This document shows, piece by piece, positions 21,521 through 34,500 of a stretch of 64,000 nucleotides of DNA. Positions within the stretch are counted from its first letter, which is position 1. Each line of letters opens with the position of its first letter. Both the position numbers and the translations under genes were made by a program. The notes below the pieces were generated by a model. The model was not told the DNA's origin and searched no databases. It was given only the letters and a program-made list of their open reading frames with translations. The DNA comes from Hermetia illucens (lineage: Eukaryota; Arthropoda; Insecta; Diptera; Stratiomyidae). Where the stretch lies: contig NC_051850.1 in the NCBI RefSeq assembly GCF_905115235.1, positions 13,983,841 through 14,047,840 of the forward strand. The letters run 5' to 3'.

Positions 21521-24375
21521 GTTGGAAGCAGTCTGCAATCCATTGCCATCAAGCTGGGTGCAGCGGGTACTAGACATAGTCCTGCTGACCCGAAACCCTC
21601 GACGTCGTGGATCCTTCAAAAGTAAAAACCGACAAGACCGGCTAAGGCTGAAGAATATTCCTAGCAAGATTGCTAAAAATAAGGTCACAAGCGGAGCAGA
21701 GTGGGCAAGAGCTCAGACGCTAAGCAACATTTGGAGAAAAGTATGCAGCAACAGCCAGCCATCTAGCCACCAACTGCGAAACCCTTCAGCGAGTTGGCCA
21801 GGAGCCACTTACTTGTGGCGTTGGCAGATGGTAATTCCGCTGGCAGCAAACTAGCGCCGGAGGAGTGTAGCAATGTTGAGATCAGGCTATCGGAGATCGT
21901 CATTGAACATCTCCTGGACACAAAAGGCAAACGCACGGGATCCACCCCCGGCTTTGATTTCTCTCAGGTCGTCCGTGGGTTCCACGTTATAGCTTGCGAG
22001 GAATTCTCGAGAGACTTTCTCGGTTAGCGCGTCGCTAAGATCAGCGATGCCTAGGACGGCGTGAAGCTCAAAGTCAGCCCCTACGACGAGATTGCCAGAA
22101 GACCGGTCGCTCGCATCTCGTTGCCGAAGATCAGCATGGATAATGACAAGCTCGTCCAATCCCTGCGCCTTCAAAACCCCAGGTTTGTTATCAAGGAGGA
22201 GGGTTGTTATCAAGGAGGATGGTTGTTATCAATCTTTTCTACTCCGAATAAACGGAGAGTGCCTGGAAGCACTGGATGTCCAGGACGCGCTAGGGTCTTC
22301 AACATGACTATCTGGTCCCGGAGATTTATATGCGGAGCAGCTGTTTATAGCCCAGCTGACCTTATCCTTGTTAATTACCGAATTGATAGTCTCAGATGGC
22401 TGGGGTGGCCGCAAACTCTCCAAGCAACGCTCAAACTCACAGTTCTCATCACTGGCGGGAAAGTGTGTCTGAACCAGCAACTCCAAACTTCCACCAGAAG
22501 ATTCCGTCCAGGAGCCTTCTGACTTTTTAAGAAAGGATATGCTCTTATGTTCCTTGGACAAAATTCTACTCAGCCTTGCAGATTCGCCGATACTTTCGAT
22601 GTTCTGCTAATAGTCTAATCAAGACCGCCTCTTGGCGGTATCGATAACCGACTTGAACTTCTTCACGCCGTCGTTGTATGGCTGCCTATATTTATGCTTG
22701 TAGCAGATGTTAAAGATTTCCCTGGTCAGCTTCCTGGGCTGGAGAGACCTTCATTCCACCACGGTGACAGCGTCTTCTTGCTGTATTTAGCAGGTCAAAA
22801 AACTTTAAACGCGGTATCGAATGCCTTTTCCAGAGCCCCAGAAGGGTTTGGAAACCTCTACGGTGAGATGTTGATTGAAAAGTATCCAACTATGATCTAA
22901 CAAAGATCTCTGGTTCAGACACTCTCCAGTTCTCCACTCTAAGAAACTGCCCCCTATCAATCGGTGGCCCTTCTTTGTTGCTATGATGGTCGTCAAATGT
23001 TCTAGTTCTTCTGGCGGAGCTGATCGGTCGTGAGCCGAGGAAATATACATGTTCTCTGTCCCCGCCTGCTCAACTTTGACCACGACTTGGTCACCGGAAC
23101 TCAGGTCCGTACACATAAAAGCATGCACACTCTTCTTCGTGAGAATACATGCTCTAGGTCTACCCTGATCAGCGTCTCCTGTGCTATGGAATAAATTATA
23201 ATATTTGCTTTAGAGTCTTTTAATGGTTCGGTCGCCTCCGACCTGTGCTAGAACGATGTCGATGTCCTCCTCTAGGAGGAAGGCAAGCAGATTAGCAGAT
23301 ACGCACTTTGAGTGCACCAAATCTGCTTGCGTAGGGAGTTCGTCAGTTCCCGTCGGACTGTTGACCCTCATCTCCTTCAATAGTTCGTTGGCGGCGTCGA
23401 TTGTATCCAGGCCGTCGTCCGGTTTTGCAGAGCGGAACACTTTTACCTTTGCGTTCCTGACTAAGAAACGCACACACTTAAAGGCGATTATGGAGCAAGA
23501 TGCAGACTCGGCATAATCCCTCTCGAATACACACAGTGTATCCGAATCGTATGGTCTCCCAGGTTTCAACTGTGTATTCCAAGCGGAAGTATTGATGATA
23601 CTGGACGTTTGTCGATGGCTGGGTCATGATCCGAGCCCCAAGTGTAACATAGTCATTCTGACCGACAACCAGGCGGCCATTAAGGCCTTGTACTCAGCGA
23701 CGACATCCTCCACACTGGTGGGGCAGTGCAGAAACGTACTGAACAGGCTGTGCAGCACGCTCAAGGTCATCCTCCTCTGGATTCCCGGGCATAGGAACAT
23801 AGAGGGGAATGAGCCGGCTGACGTATTGGCCAGGCGGGGCTCTGTTCTTGGCAGTCCTTCGGTGGGTATAGACAGCATCTCATTGGCACTTCTTAGCAGC
23901 CGTGGGCCTTAGATGGCGAAAGTTCATCACCTGTGCCAAGTCAACGAGGATTTGGCCCGCTTATAACAGAGCCCGATCGCGAGCGCTCCTGTGCCAGACG
24001 TGTGCAAATGCATTCAAGATTACGCCAGGCTTGGCATAGCCTACAATTCGCATTGCCGAAACTACGTAGAAGGGGGTGGGGGACCTCCAGGCACTGCCTC
24101 TGGGATTGCTCAGCTCTAGCTAGAGTCAGGTTACGGACACTGTTTAAACCATTCTTTGGGGACCTCGGAGAGATTTCTAACTGCAGTGTGGGAAAGCCGC
24201 TTTCCTTCGTGAATGCTACGGGCTGGCTCTGAAGATCTGAGCCGTCTGGACTCTGTCTCCCTGCTCTCATAACGCAGTCACGGTCTTAGGAGTTTTTGAG
24301 ATAAAAAACGGCGTACCACAGCGCCAATTGGGCTCCTCAGAACGGCTACTGATACCTACCTACCTTACCCTACCA
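21520..24375 (+). mobile_element. I/LOA-like LINE with internal inversion
   Basis: Plus strand 21520-22290 carries ORF1 sequence of the DUF4780 type (KLAPEECSNVEIRLSEIVIE, later MDNDKLVQSLRLQNP). From about 22300 to 23570 the coding strand is minus: ORF1 end (KVKVFRSAKPDDGLDTIDAA), endonuclease (ACILTKKSVHAFMCTDLSSG) and RT start (AINSCSAYKSPGPDS). From 23573 the strand is plus again with RNase H (CNIVILTDNQAAIKAL, then ILLWIPGHRNIEGNEPAD) and the C-terminal region, ending in CTACC repeats near 24350-24375. Most of RT is absent. A 17-bp segment (GGTTGTTATCAAGGAGG) is tandemly repeated near 22181-22232. Confidence 0.75.
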
Positions 24376-24719
24376 TGCATCCATAATTTCAATTTGTACG
24401 AACTACCGCCAGCGGGCAAGAGATTTTCCGATGAGATACACTCAATCATAAAGGAATTGTCCTTCTCTTGTTAGAATATCAATCGAAATCATTCCTGCTG
24501 TCAGGCAAGCTGCTTCATCGGATATTGTTTTGTAAATGCAACATGTTTGGAATGCATTTATGCGACCCGCAGCTCTAATTTTTTTCTTATTTGTTATCTG
24601 CCCACGCTGGGGCTGCATGTAGTAGGATCGAAATTACCACAATCGAAATAAGGAGTCGACAGCTTGGCCCTGGGCCACCTATATTTGATAGCATTCTCGC
24701 AATCAATGGTCTAGGGTCA
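24376..24719. other. No recognisable gene
   Basis: Sequence after the LINE tail. No coding signal seen. Confidence 0.3.
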
Positions 24720-24990
24720 GTTTAATGTTTGTCTGTCAGTCTGCCTGTCACACGTACTTTTCCCAGGAACGGATGTGCAGATTGGCGCACAATTTGGTAG
24801 GAAAATGGAAACCGTGAACACTCCACATCCAGTGAGGTATAACTTAGTATGTTGAGTTTAAGGGGGTTCTCAATGCAGTACTTGATTAACTTAAGGAAGG
24901 GCACAACTTTTGGCCGAAATACATATTTACAAATAATCGTTTTAGGCATAAATTAACTGTTTTTATTTATTTTGTGGAAAGCGTAGGTCG
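24720..24990. repeat. Dispersed non-coding repeat, possibly related to R1
   Basis: It starts with a CTGTCxGTCTGCCTGTCACACG block, continues with 'CACAATTTGGTAGGAAAATGG' type sequence, and contains TTTAAGGGGGTTCTC, resembling the TTAAGGGGG block of repeat R1. No protein. Confidence 0.35.
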
Positions 24991-25562
24991 AATTCGACGG
25001 AATTAAAATTAATGTCTAATGCCAGGTTAAGCCAAATTCAAAACTTACAGACATTAATACATTCGTCAGCAAAAAAAATTTTATTAACTTTTTCCGCTCT
25101 TAAGAGTAGTATTGCTGACTGAATGACTAATTAAGAATAAAAGAAATATGTATAATATGTAAATTTAATTTCAAGATTGTGACGCAGTCCCTCATTTGCA
25201 ACAATTAATATATGAGTGCGTATGATTATTTCTACATAGAACTCCCCTAACAGTATATGAATGCGACGCCTTTGCTTTTCCAGTAGAAACTGGTCTCGGA
25301 TAATATGCGTACGCAGCACAGCTGATAACTTCCACAGTGGAAGGCGCCAATTTGTTGCCATTGTAACTTTGACATATGCTCACCGCTCGTAACGTTCTCA
25401 CCCTACGATAGTTTTAGTTCCACACTTGTAGGAAGTTCTTGAATGGAATCAGGTGTCGCACAGGTAATTCATTCTAACGCAAGACCACTTACGTTCAGTC
25501 ATCGATAGTAACTCGTCGTAGCTAGTGAAGTTTCCCAAGTTCTCCTCGAAGACAGTTCCGAC

Positions 25563-28500
25563 ATGGCGACATACGAAGAAGTGAAGGATCTCCCAAACCA
25601 ACCGTCCAAGTTCCTCATCGACGTTAGGAACCTTGACGAGGTTCAGCAGACCGGCCAGATTCCAACGAGCATAGTCATTCCATGTAAGTACGAATTTCGC
25701 TAACTATCAGCTCATGGAGGACCAGACCTTGCAAGGCCACCTCCCCGTGGGGTCAGTGTTACACTTAAGACAGAACAGAGGAACGTGATGGATTTGCCTC
25801 CACAAGCGTTTGTTTTGCGACCATTCGTGACCGATGGCTAGCACTTGAGCTTGGTTTACGCAATTTCGGAAAATGGTGATTGAAAGATAACGCTTTACTG
25901 AATTTGGTGTTTTTCTTATGAATTTTGTTATGCGATTAGTTTTTCGATATCGTCGTCAAGCACTTCCACTTTTATTTTTCGATAGTAGACTCTATGTATC
26001 TAGGTCGCTTTAGGTTTATATGATAGTTAAGATATTACTTCGAAATTATTTTAAAAAACGTTTGATTGTGGTCGGGTCTCTGTTTATTGAGTGGATAAAT
26101 GATTGAGGCGCAGATTTCTTCTTTTCAGAGGGGGAATCTATAACGATAAAAAAAGATAGATCCGTTAATTTCTACTGTTCAGTAAATTGTGCTTAGTAAT
26201 TTTCATTAAACTGTACTTGTTACATTACACAAACTACTCTTACCACTTGCATGCTTATTCTGTGGTATCCAATACGAGATTTTTTCAAATATTTTTTTTC
26301 GTAGAAGGCTAGTGTATATTTTTTAAGTAAAATCATTCAAATAATTATTAAACAAAAACATCCGTTCAGAGTGTTTGAATAAAATTGTTGATATCCAAAA
26401 ACCATTTCCTTTTACTTTACTAGAATTCTTTATTAAAAGGCAAATATTCAGTGCTTAAGTTTGGATGAGAAAAGAAATTCAAAATCGTTTTCTTTATACT
26501 TACCCTCCTTGGGATCGCGGAGATAATTGGAACCTCATTTACTCTCTCTTCCTGGTCGTTAATCTTCCCGATGGGACTTATAATTTCGCTTACGGGTGTG
26601 CCTCTTGATGAACGTCAAGAGCCAGAAGTGCCTTGATCCCCGTTGAGAAGTTCATCGTTCGGTGTTTTGTAAATTTCTATACTTTCGGCCTCGTCTAATT
26701 TCCTTATATCGCTTATGCAGTTCATCAACCTTACGTTTTCCCTAGAATCCTCAATCTTCTTTTCAACGAAAGGAAAATGTCGTCGAAATCCAAATCTATT
26801 CTCCTTCTGGGCTGTTGATCTGGGGTCAGCTTGGTAAGTGCTTGCCGTTGGAGTGTCCTCTTCCTTTTGCTAATTAAGCTACTAATGGTGTGGTCGGAAC
26901 AACCATTCAGTCCGGCCAGCTCAAAAATATACTTTTCAATACTCCCTCCGAAGAAATGAAAAGAGTTAGCCTCCGGTGAATCATGCAGTTAAAAGAGGCG
27001 ACTTTGTGCTGATAAGTTTGATTTGAAGTGCTGAAGATAACCTGCCTGGTGTCCACCGATTTTCTGTAGATTTTCAAGTCTACTTTCTTATGATTCTTTT
27101 TCAACAGCAGGTCCAAGAAAGGTAATTGACCTTCCTTTTCCATCTCCAGGATAAACACTATACTGGGGTGCAGTTTACTGAGGAATTCAAGCGTTCTTTC
27201 CACATAATCTTTCTTCAGGACAGCATAGATATCGTCAACATACCTCCTCCAAAATCTTGACATTCGATCTACCGAAGTTAACTTTGCTTCTAAGTTACCC
27301 ATGAATATTTCGCTGATGAACGAGGAAAGGTGGTGCCCCATTGGGGCTCCTTTTAGCTGCTTATAATATTCAGCTCTGAAACTGGAGTAGTTTTCTTCCA
27401 TTCAAACAAAATGTCTGAAAGAAAACTACTCTATTTTCAGGGGTGAGTTTAGGTCGAATCGAAAATATTCTCTCAAAATGTGGTATGAACGTTACCCAGA
27501 ATAAAACAAGTAACCAATTTATTTCAAAGAAATAGGTGCAAAAAGCCCATAGTGAGGGTTGTCTCTTAATTCTTCACTACGTCGCAGAATTAATGATGCA
27601 ATTTAGCTTGCTAAGAGAAGCTGTATGGAAAGTGGGGAATTCTCCAAAAAGGGGATTCTTCGTGTAATTTAAATGCAGTGGAATCCCGATATTTCGAATT
27701 TCGATTATTTGTATTTCCGGTTAATTCGTGCAAATTTGCCTGCCCCAGAGAAAAGCCCTATAAGTCGTATAAGACAATGCGTTAAGACCCCTCGGTAATC
27801 CGTATTATTTTTATGTTCGAGGTTCACTCGGCCTCGCCGTCGAAACAGCTGTTCGTGTCAAGGCTAGCGTACTCCATCACATCCGATGAAATTCTGGCCT
27901 ATATCCGAAGCGAAGCCAACTCAACTTTGTCACCTCTTTCAAGCGTCAAGCTGACGAAGGATGGATCTCCTGACCAAGTGATAGCTTCCTTCAAAGTGAC
28001 ATATCCCCACGACTTCGATTCTATCTTTCAATCTTGCTTTTATACGCCGGGGGTCTTCTTCAAACCTTATCAGAGGACTAAGCTTCCTGAAAGTTTCCGG
28101 TCCGCCCGCCTACTTCGCCGAACTTAAATGATTCCCACTACTTTACACTCTTTTATCAAAATGTAAGGGGTCTAAGGACCAAGCTGTCGGATTTCAAACT
28201 GTCTGCCTTAGCATTCCAAACTCATGTCATCTGCATTTCTGAAACCTGGCTGGATGACAGGATTTTAGATTCCGAGCTCCACGATCATTACTCTGTCTTT
28301 CGTTGTGACAGAGAATGCGCTGCGCTTGGCAAGACAACCGGCGATGGTACCCTAATAGCTGTTAGGTCCCCTCTCCGTGCCGAAATCATCTTTCCCTCCT
28401 TCTCCTCCACCTACGATTCTGTCACCATACGAGTCATTCCGCTAAACGTATGCCTCTTTATCACATCGTGTGTATATTTTCCCTGCCTCAGCCTGCCTTC

Positions 28501-31500
28501 CCTGTCCGAGAATTTCTTTGACAGATTATCGAAGGTCCTAATCGTTTTGTTTCCCTCATTTCCTTTTAATTCGCCTACTCTCTTAACGGACATTCCTTAT
28601 CCTCTTTCCATTTACGTGTGACCAAGCACTCAACACCTTCTATGTCATTTTATCTAATATTATTCCTTGTTACGTCCCCTCCTAAGTGCTTACGCTCTTG
28701 CCCCGTCTGGTTCACCACTGAAGTCCACAAAAAACTGCTTCAAAAACACACCGAAAGGAAGAAGTTCCGGTCTTCTTGAACCTATGCTGACTTAGTTTTT
28801 TTTTCAAATCTCTACGTTTCTTGGTCAAATTCCTAATACGTAAGTCTGGAAACGAATATTTGACCAGTGATGAAGACTCACTAAAGCGCGGAAACCTCAA
28901 ACATTTCTGGTCCTACATTGCGAACTACCGCTGCCCTGCCCAGTTATCCCTTCCGTCCATTAAATTCTCTGGCTCCTCAGCCAACTCCCCCCAACTATCT
29001 TGTGATTTACTCTGCCCCTACTTTTCCTCAGTCTATGTTCTCCTTCCTTCTTCTGAATCCCTCCCGGTAGTGGATGTAGTCTGTTCCGCATCGCCTACCA
29101 TTCCCCTTCTTACTCCTCTCCTTGTCGAGTACCTCATTGGCAAACTTGATACCAATGTCGGACCTGGCTACGATGGTCTTCCAAACCTCTGTTAAATGCA
29201 TTTTTCTTCCCCTGTCCCTTATTTTCAACAAAAGCCTTGAAGAGAATCATTTTCCCAGCTTGTGGAAAGAGGCTCTCATTATCCCCATTCACAAAAGTGG
29301 CCATCGTACGCTTGCCGAGAATTACCGTCCCATTTCCCTCTTCTCCTTCTGTTCCAAAATCCTGGAAACATATGTCAGCAACTAGTTGTCCGCCCACTTT
29401 GGCCACCACATATTGAAAGAGCAACACAGCTTTGCTAAGCGTAGGTCCACTGCCTCCAACCTGCTTGACTTTACCAACTTTGTCAAATTGAGTTCAAATT
29501 CACGGCAAGAAGTACATACCATTTACACTGATTTCGCTAAAGCCTTCGACACTGTAAATCACAAGATACTTCTATCCAAACTCTCGTCTCTCAGCGTTCC
29601 CATTCTATTTGTTTTATGGCTTACCTCTTACCTTTCCAATCGATCCTGCCGCGTCTCTGTTGACGGCTGCACTTCCCGCTCCTTCGCCCCCTCCTCTGGC
29701 GTCCCACAGGGATCTATTCCGGGCCCTTTGTTATTTTTATTTTTTAATATTTCCCCACCCCCAACGATAATTGGTAATCTCGATAATTCATGCTAAACCG
29801 TCAACTTCTTGACGATTCTTCTTTTTCTTCAACCTTTGCTCCATTCACAAGCGGTTTCGGCTGGTTGTGATCGGTTGCGCTATTTTGTTCTATCAAAAGC
29901 CTGATCCGGATGCAATCGGGAGGCTTTCAAATCCCCTTCCAGCATATCAAGCCAAAGTTGTTTCGGTCGATCTCCTGGTTGCTTACCATCGACTTCAATG
30001 TTCAGACCAATTTGGCAAGTGAATTCTCGTTAGCGCGAATCGCGTGAATATACCATCGAACACGCCTCTCTCGCAATTTTTCCACGATCGGTGCAATCCC
30101 ATAACGATATCGTTCCGTTCCTGTTAGCCCATTGTGCTTGCAACTCCCATCTAACGGAATATTCCGGATTCGTTAACGTATCGCAGGATTTCCGTTAGTG
30201 GATGTGACGTCACCCGTCGCAACTGGAGAATATCGGCACCAAAAATCTGATGTCTGATGCGTTCGTACGCGGGGCATTCACATAGGAAATACTCCGTGGA
30301 TTCCACTTCTTCAATACAGGAGGGACACGTATCATCTTGAGGAATTCCTATTCTGAACATATGCCCAGCTAGTGAATTATGGCCTGTCAGAATGCCCACA
30401 ATACTCCTGCATTTCGACAGGATAAACTTTGCGGTTCCTGCCAGAACTGATTTGCAATCGGTGGCAGTGGTAAAATGTCGGCGTCTTATAAGGATATAGT
30501 CCATTTGCGTTTTACTGTTTCTACTATAAAATGTAGGAAGATGAGATAATCGTTTGATGAACCATGTACTCATAAGTACAAGATCATGGATGTCAGCAAA
30601 ATCGATTATACGCTCGTCACCCTCATTGCGCGCTCCAAACCCCTTTTCCCCATGGCACCTGTTACCGTCTGCCTTTTCACCCACATGACCATTAAGGTCG
30701 TCCGCAATGATATAGCCATCAGCAGGCACGTTGCAGGTTTTTGCATTGAGAAGTTGCCAGAAGGCATCTTTTGCGGCATTAGGTCGATCTCTCTGTAGTT
30801 CATACGCGGTGAAGAAATGAATAGTTCGATCAGCTGATATAATGGTGAGCTTCATCAGCCGATCATCAAAACGTTCGACTTCTTTAATGGTGTCGCGGAA
30901 ACCCTCTGAGATGGCAATACCAATACCGTATTGAGTGTGTGGGCTTCCAAAATAGAGAAGTTTGTAACCATTTTTAGCCCGTTCACGTTCAATGTTGTAG
31001 CTTTTGGCACCAAACCATCGGGTTTCTTGCAGAGCGCAGATGTCAATGCGCCTTTTCTGAAGGGCTCTCGCGAGTTCCTCGGTCTTTCCGGTTAGGATAC
31101 CAACATTTAGCGTGCAGACCCGTGTTTGTTTTGTTCGGACTAACTTGCTTAAGTCTTGACGCCGTCCATGTGTCAAGAACCCTTGTCCATTTCCCGACTG
31201 GATCGGGGCCCGTCCTGCCGCGTCGACTGATGTGGTCGCCCTAGCATTTCTCCGAGGCTTATTGTTACTCAATCTGACCATTTTGTTTTTAATGACATTG
31301 GATGCGTTTTTTAAATATGTTTAAATATGGATGACTGAAGTATATTCCACAACGAGGGATACTTTATAGATTCCTTAAGTTCTTGAACCAGATTGACGTC
31401 ACTACAGTCGATTATAAAGCTAATAGTGACCGTTCAGCTATGCATAATTAAAAAGGTCGTGGCATTGGCCTATAAAGAAAAGATAGTTCTTTGCATATAA

Positions 31501-34500
31501 TGGGGAAAAGGTAGAGTTCGATAGCTCCAAGTTCAACTTCAAACTATGATGACTTTTTAGGGTATGTGCAGGAAACAATTCATACAGATAGAGAGCTAAG
31601 TACATCCAATGACTATCCATCCCTCCATAGATGAACTAACTCGCCGCAAATTTTTAAAAAAATGGAATTGCATTGGTCAGCTAAGCTACTATGAAAAGAA
31701 AAGTCGTCTGAATTGACAATATTCCTGCAGAATCATTTTATATAACTCCGCAGTTTTTATAGATTCGCTTCACTAAATTATCTTGAATTTATTACAAATT
31801 GGGAGATCCCAAGAAGCGTTAAGTTTAGGAAGATTCCCCTCTCGATTGCGATAATTACAAAGGAATTAGTTTACCCCCTATAACTGCTAAGATAACTAGA
31901 AATAAATAAAGTGATCCTCAAGTTCATCAGAGATTATCTCAGAAGTTTAATCACTTCCTCATTGGATTAATTGATGTAATAAAGTTAATAGTGCCAACTA
32001 ATAATTATACCAATGTTTTACCACGGCTTCCCATTGGTGACGCCTACATGTTCCATGACATTTCAGGCTTGATGGGTTCCTTCCTCCTCCATACCAGATG
32101 TGAAAAGGTTCCAGAAAGTAAGGGAAATATTGTAAGCATAAATTAAAATGCCATTTAGATTTTTGGAATCACTCTCTCCTTTTTCTTCTTTCTGACTAGG
32201 AGCATGTTTTGAATTATTCAAATTTCGTTAGTGCCTACTTATCACTCATACATGCATGAGATAATATGAGTTCCCTCACGCACAGCATTGGTGACTTAGT
32301 AATTCCTATTCGACTGCCATCATTCGGGGGAGGGGATAAATTGTCAATATGGCCATATAGAAGTCAACGCCCAGATAACCCATAAATCATCACAACTTTA
32401 TAGAGAGCGAGCCGAAAAAGCTAGCTTTCTTTGAAATGACAGTTATTAACCTTAAAAGCATTTGTACTTTTCCTCCAGTAAACCCGAAATTAATTAATAT
32501 TGAGCTCCATTGCACGAAATCCAGCGGAGTGTTTTATTTAACGAGCATGTACGGCCTTGTTAGTGTGCCTTCATTAAATCCATTCCCAATTTAATCAATA
32601 CCAAATTAGTGAAAAAGTTGAATGCATGTAAAACCTCCTCTAAGAAACAAAATAAATGATATCGATCAATACATCATGAAATCCCTGGCATTCCCAATGC
32701 ATGAATTATTGAAACATTTTTTCTCGACCTCATGTACTTTACTTTTTGGGGTAAATAGAGTGACTTTATGTTGTACGTGGACGTGGATACAGACACAAAG
32801 TGAAGAATTATTTACAGGTTACCAATCAATATATTACTCACATATCTAATGAGTCACGAAAGATGTGTCTGACGATAAGTCCATTTACTTTCTTCACGTG
32901 CTTGCAATTGATTTAATCCAAGGAGCGATGAAATGTTTGGTCTAGGGAATTATTTAGCGTGTTTGTTGAATTTGTGGGTAAGCTAAAGAGTTGGAGTGAT
33001 TATGAAGGGATGGTAAACATTACGTTTACAAGCGTCACCCCTTAAATTGTTTGGTTATCAAAGAACACCAGTTGTATTAATATGAAAGCATACACTCTCT
33101 CCCTTTCCAATCTCATTATTTGGTACAAGTCAACATTTTGCGAAACCTAAATGCTGGTGGTAAAAAACCGTCTCACCCAACTGACAGTGCCAGATACGCA
33201 GAGCGCAGATGAGATCATGCTGCCAAACTCGGCATACCCTACAATTCACATTACCGAAGCTGCCGAGAAGAGGGGGAAACCCCCCGGTGCCTTTGCGATT
33301 ACTCATCTCAAGCTAGAGTCAGGCTACGGACACTAGGTAACCAATTCTTTGAGGACCTCCGAGAGATCTCTAGCTGCAGGGTGCGAGAGCTGCTTTCCTT
33401 CGTAAATGCTACGGGCTGGCTCTGAGAATCTGAGTCCGCTTGGCTTCGCCTCATTGATCCGTTATCAATGTTCTTGTTCTTTGCTGGGAAGTAGATCTGC
33501 TAAGCGATGGGAAGACACCGGTGTATCTTGACCTCAGATGAATTAGGGTTGTCGAATCAGCTCAAGCGACAACTCACTTCAATCGCCCTTGCGTGCTTAG
33601 CTAAAGATCAATCAAATCAAGATTTAAGTTTGACTGGCCTTCAATTAGGTTGTGACACTTAGCCCCAACAGGCAGGTTTGTTAGTCATTCCATTCCGAAC
33701 TCATTTGTAAGGATGATTTGAGTTATTCCATTGAGCTTGGTTGAGTTTCAAAGCAAAATTGCCTTATCCCAATTTTCAGAAAGTAGTCCCTTCTATGTTC
33801 CATTCTTGGTTGTACAGAATGAGACTGGGCCTCATACCCTTGAAGTGCTGAATTGTCAAGTAATTTACTAAACACGAGAGTAGGAATTGCCCAAATGAAT
33901 ATCAGAATTATCAACCACGAAGTATAGCTATGCAACGACAATTATGTCTCTGTGGTTTTACGTGGGTACCTGTCTCGTGGAGTTAATCCCACGGCCACAA
34001 TCAAAGCCCCGCTGAGACAAGTACAACGGTACTGGTTTATACTGAGTGCATGGCTCAGTTTATTTATACTGGTGGACGGAAGACCTACTTAAATTTCTAT
34101 CCAACTATAGAGTACGACACCCGTGTTGAAACGCAACACCACGTTTGAGGCCCGAAGGTCTGGGTTCGCTTGAACGTAACCACAACCCCCATGAAGCTCC
34201 TACTAATGGGCCAACCGCAACAACCGAATTGAACGGACATAAAACATAAATTCTCCTGAAACATGTGAATTCAGGGGCTATCCCGGTTCCCATGGTACCA
34301 GTATACTCCTGGTAAGGTTTCCACTTCTGATGAGTCCCCGTGCAGACTCGGATCTGACCGCTTTAATTAGCCCTTTGGAGCTTTCACCTACTGCATCACG
34401 ACCGGCAAACCACCAAAGTGATCCAGCGTCTCCCGGTGGAAGTTTTCCTCGCCACTTGGTTTTGATTTGGCCGACAGGATAACTGCCGCGTCTTGCTCAC

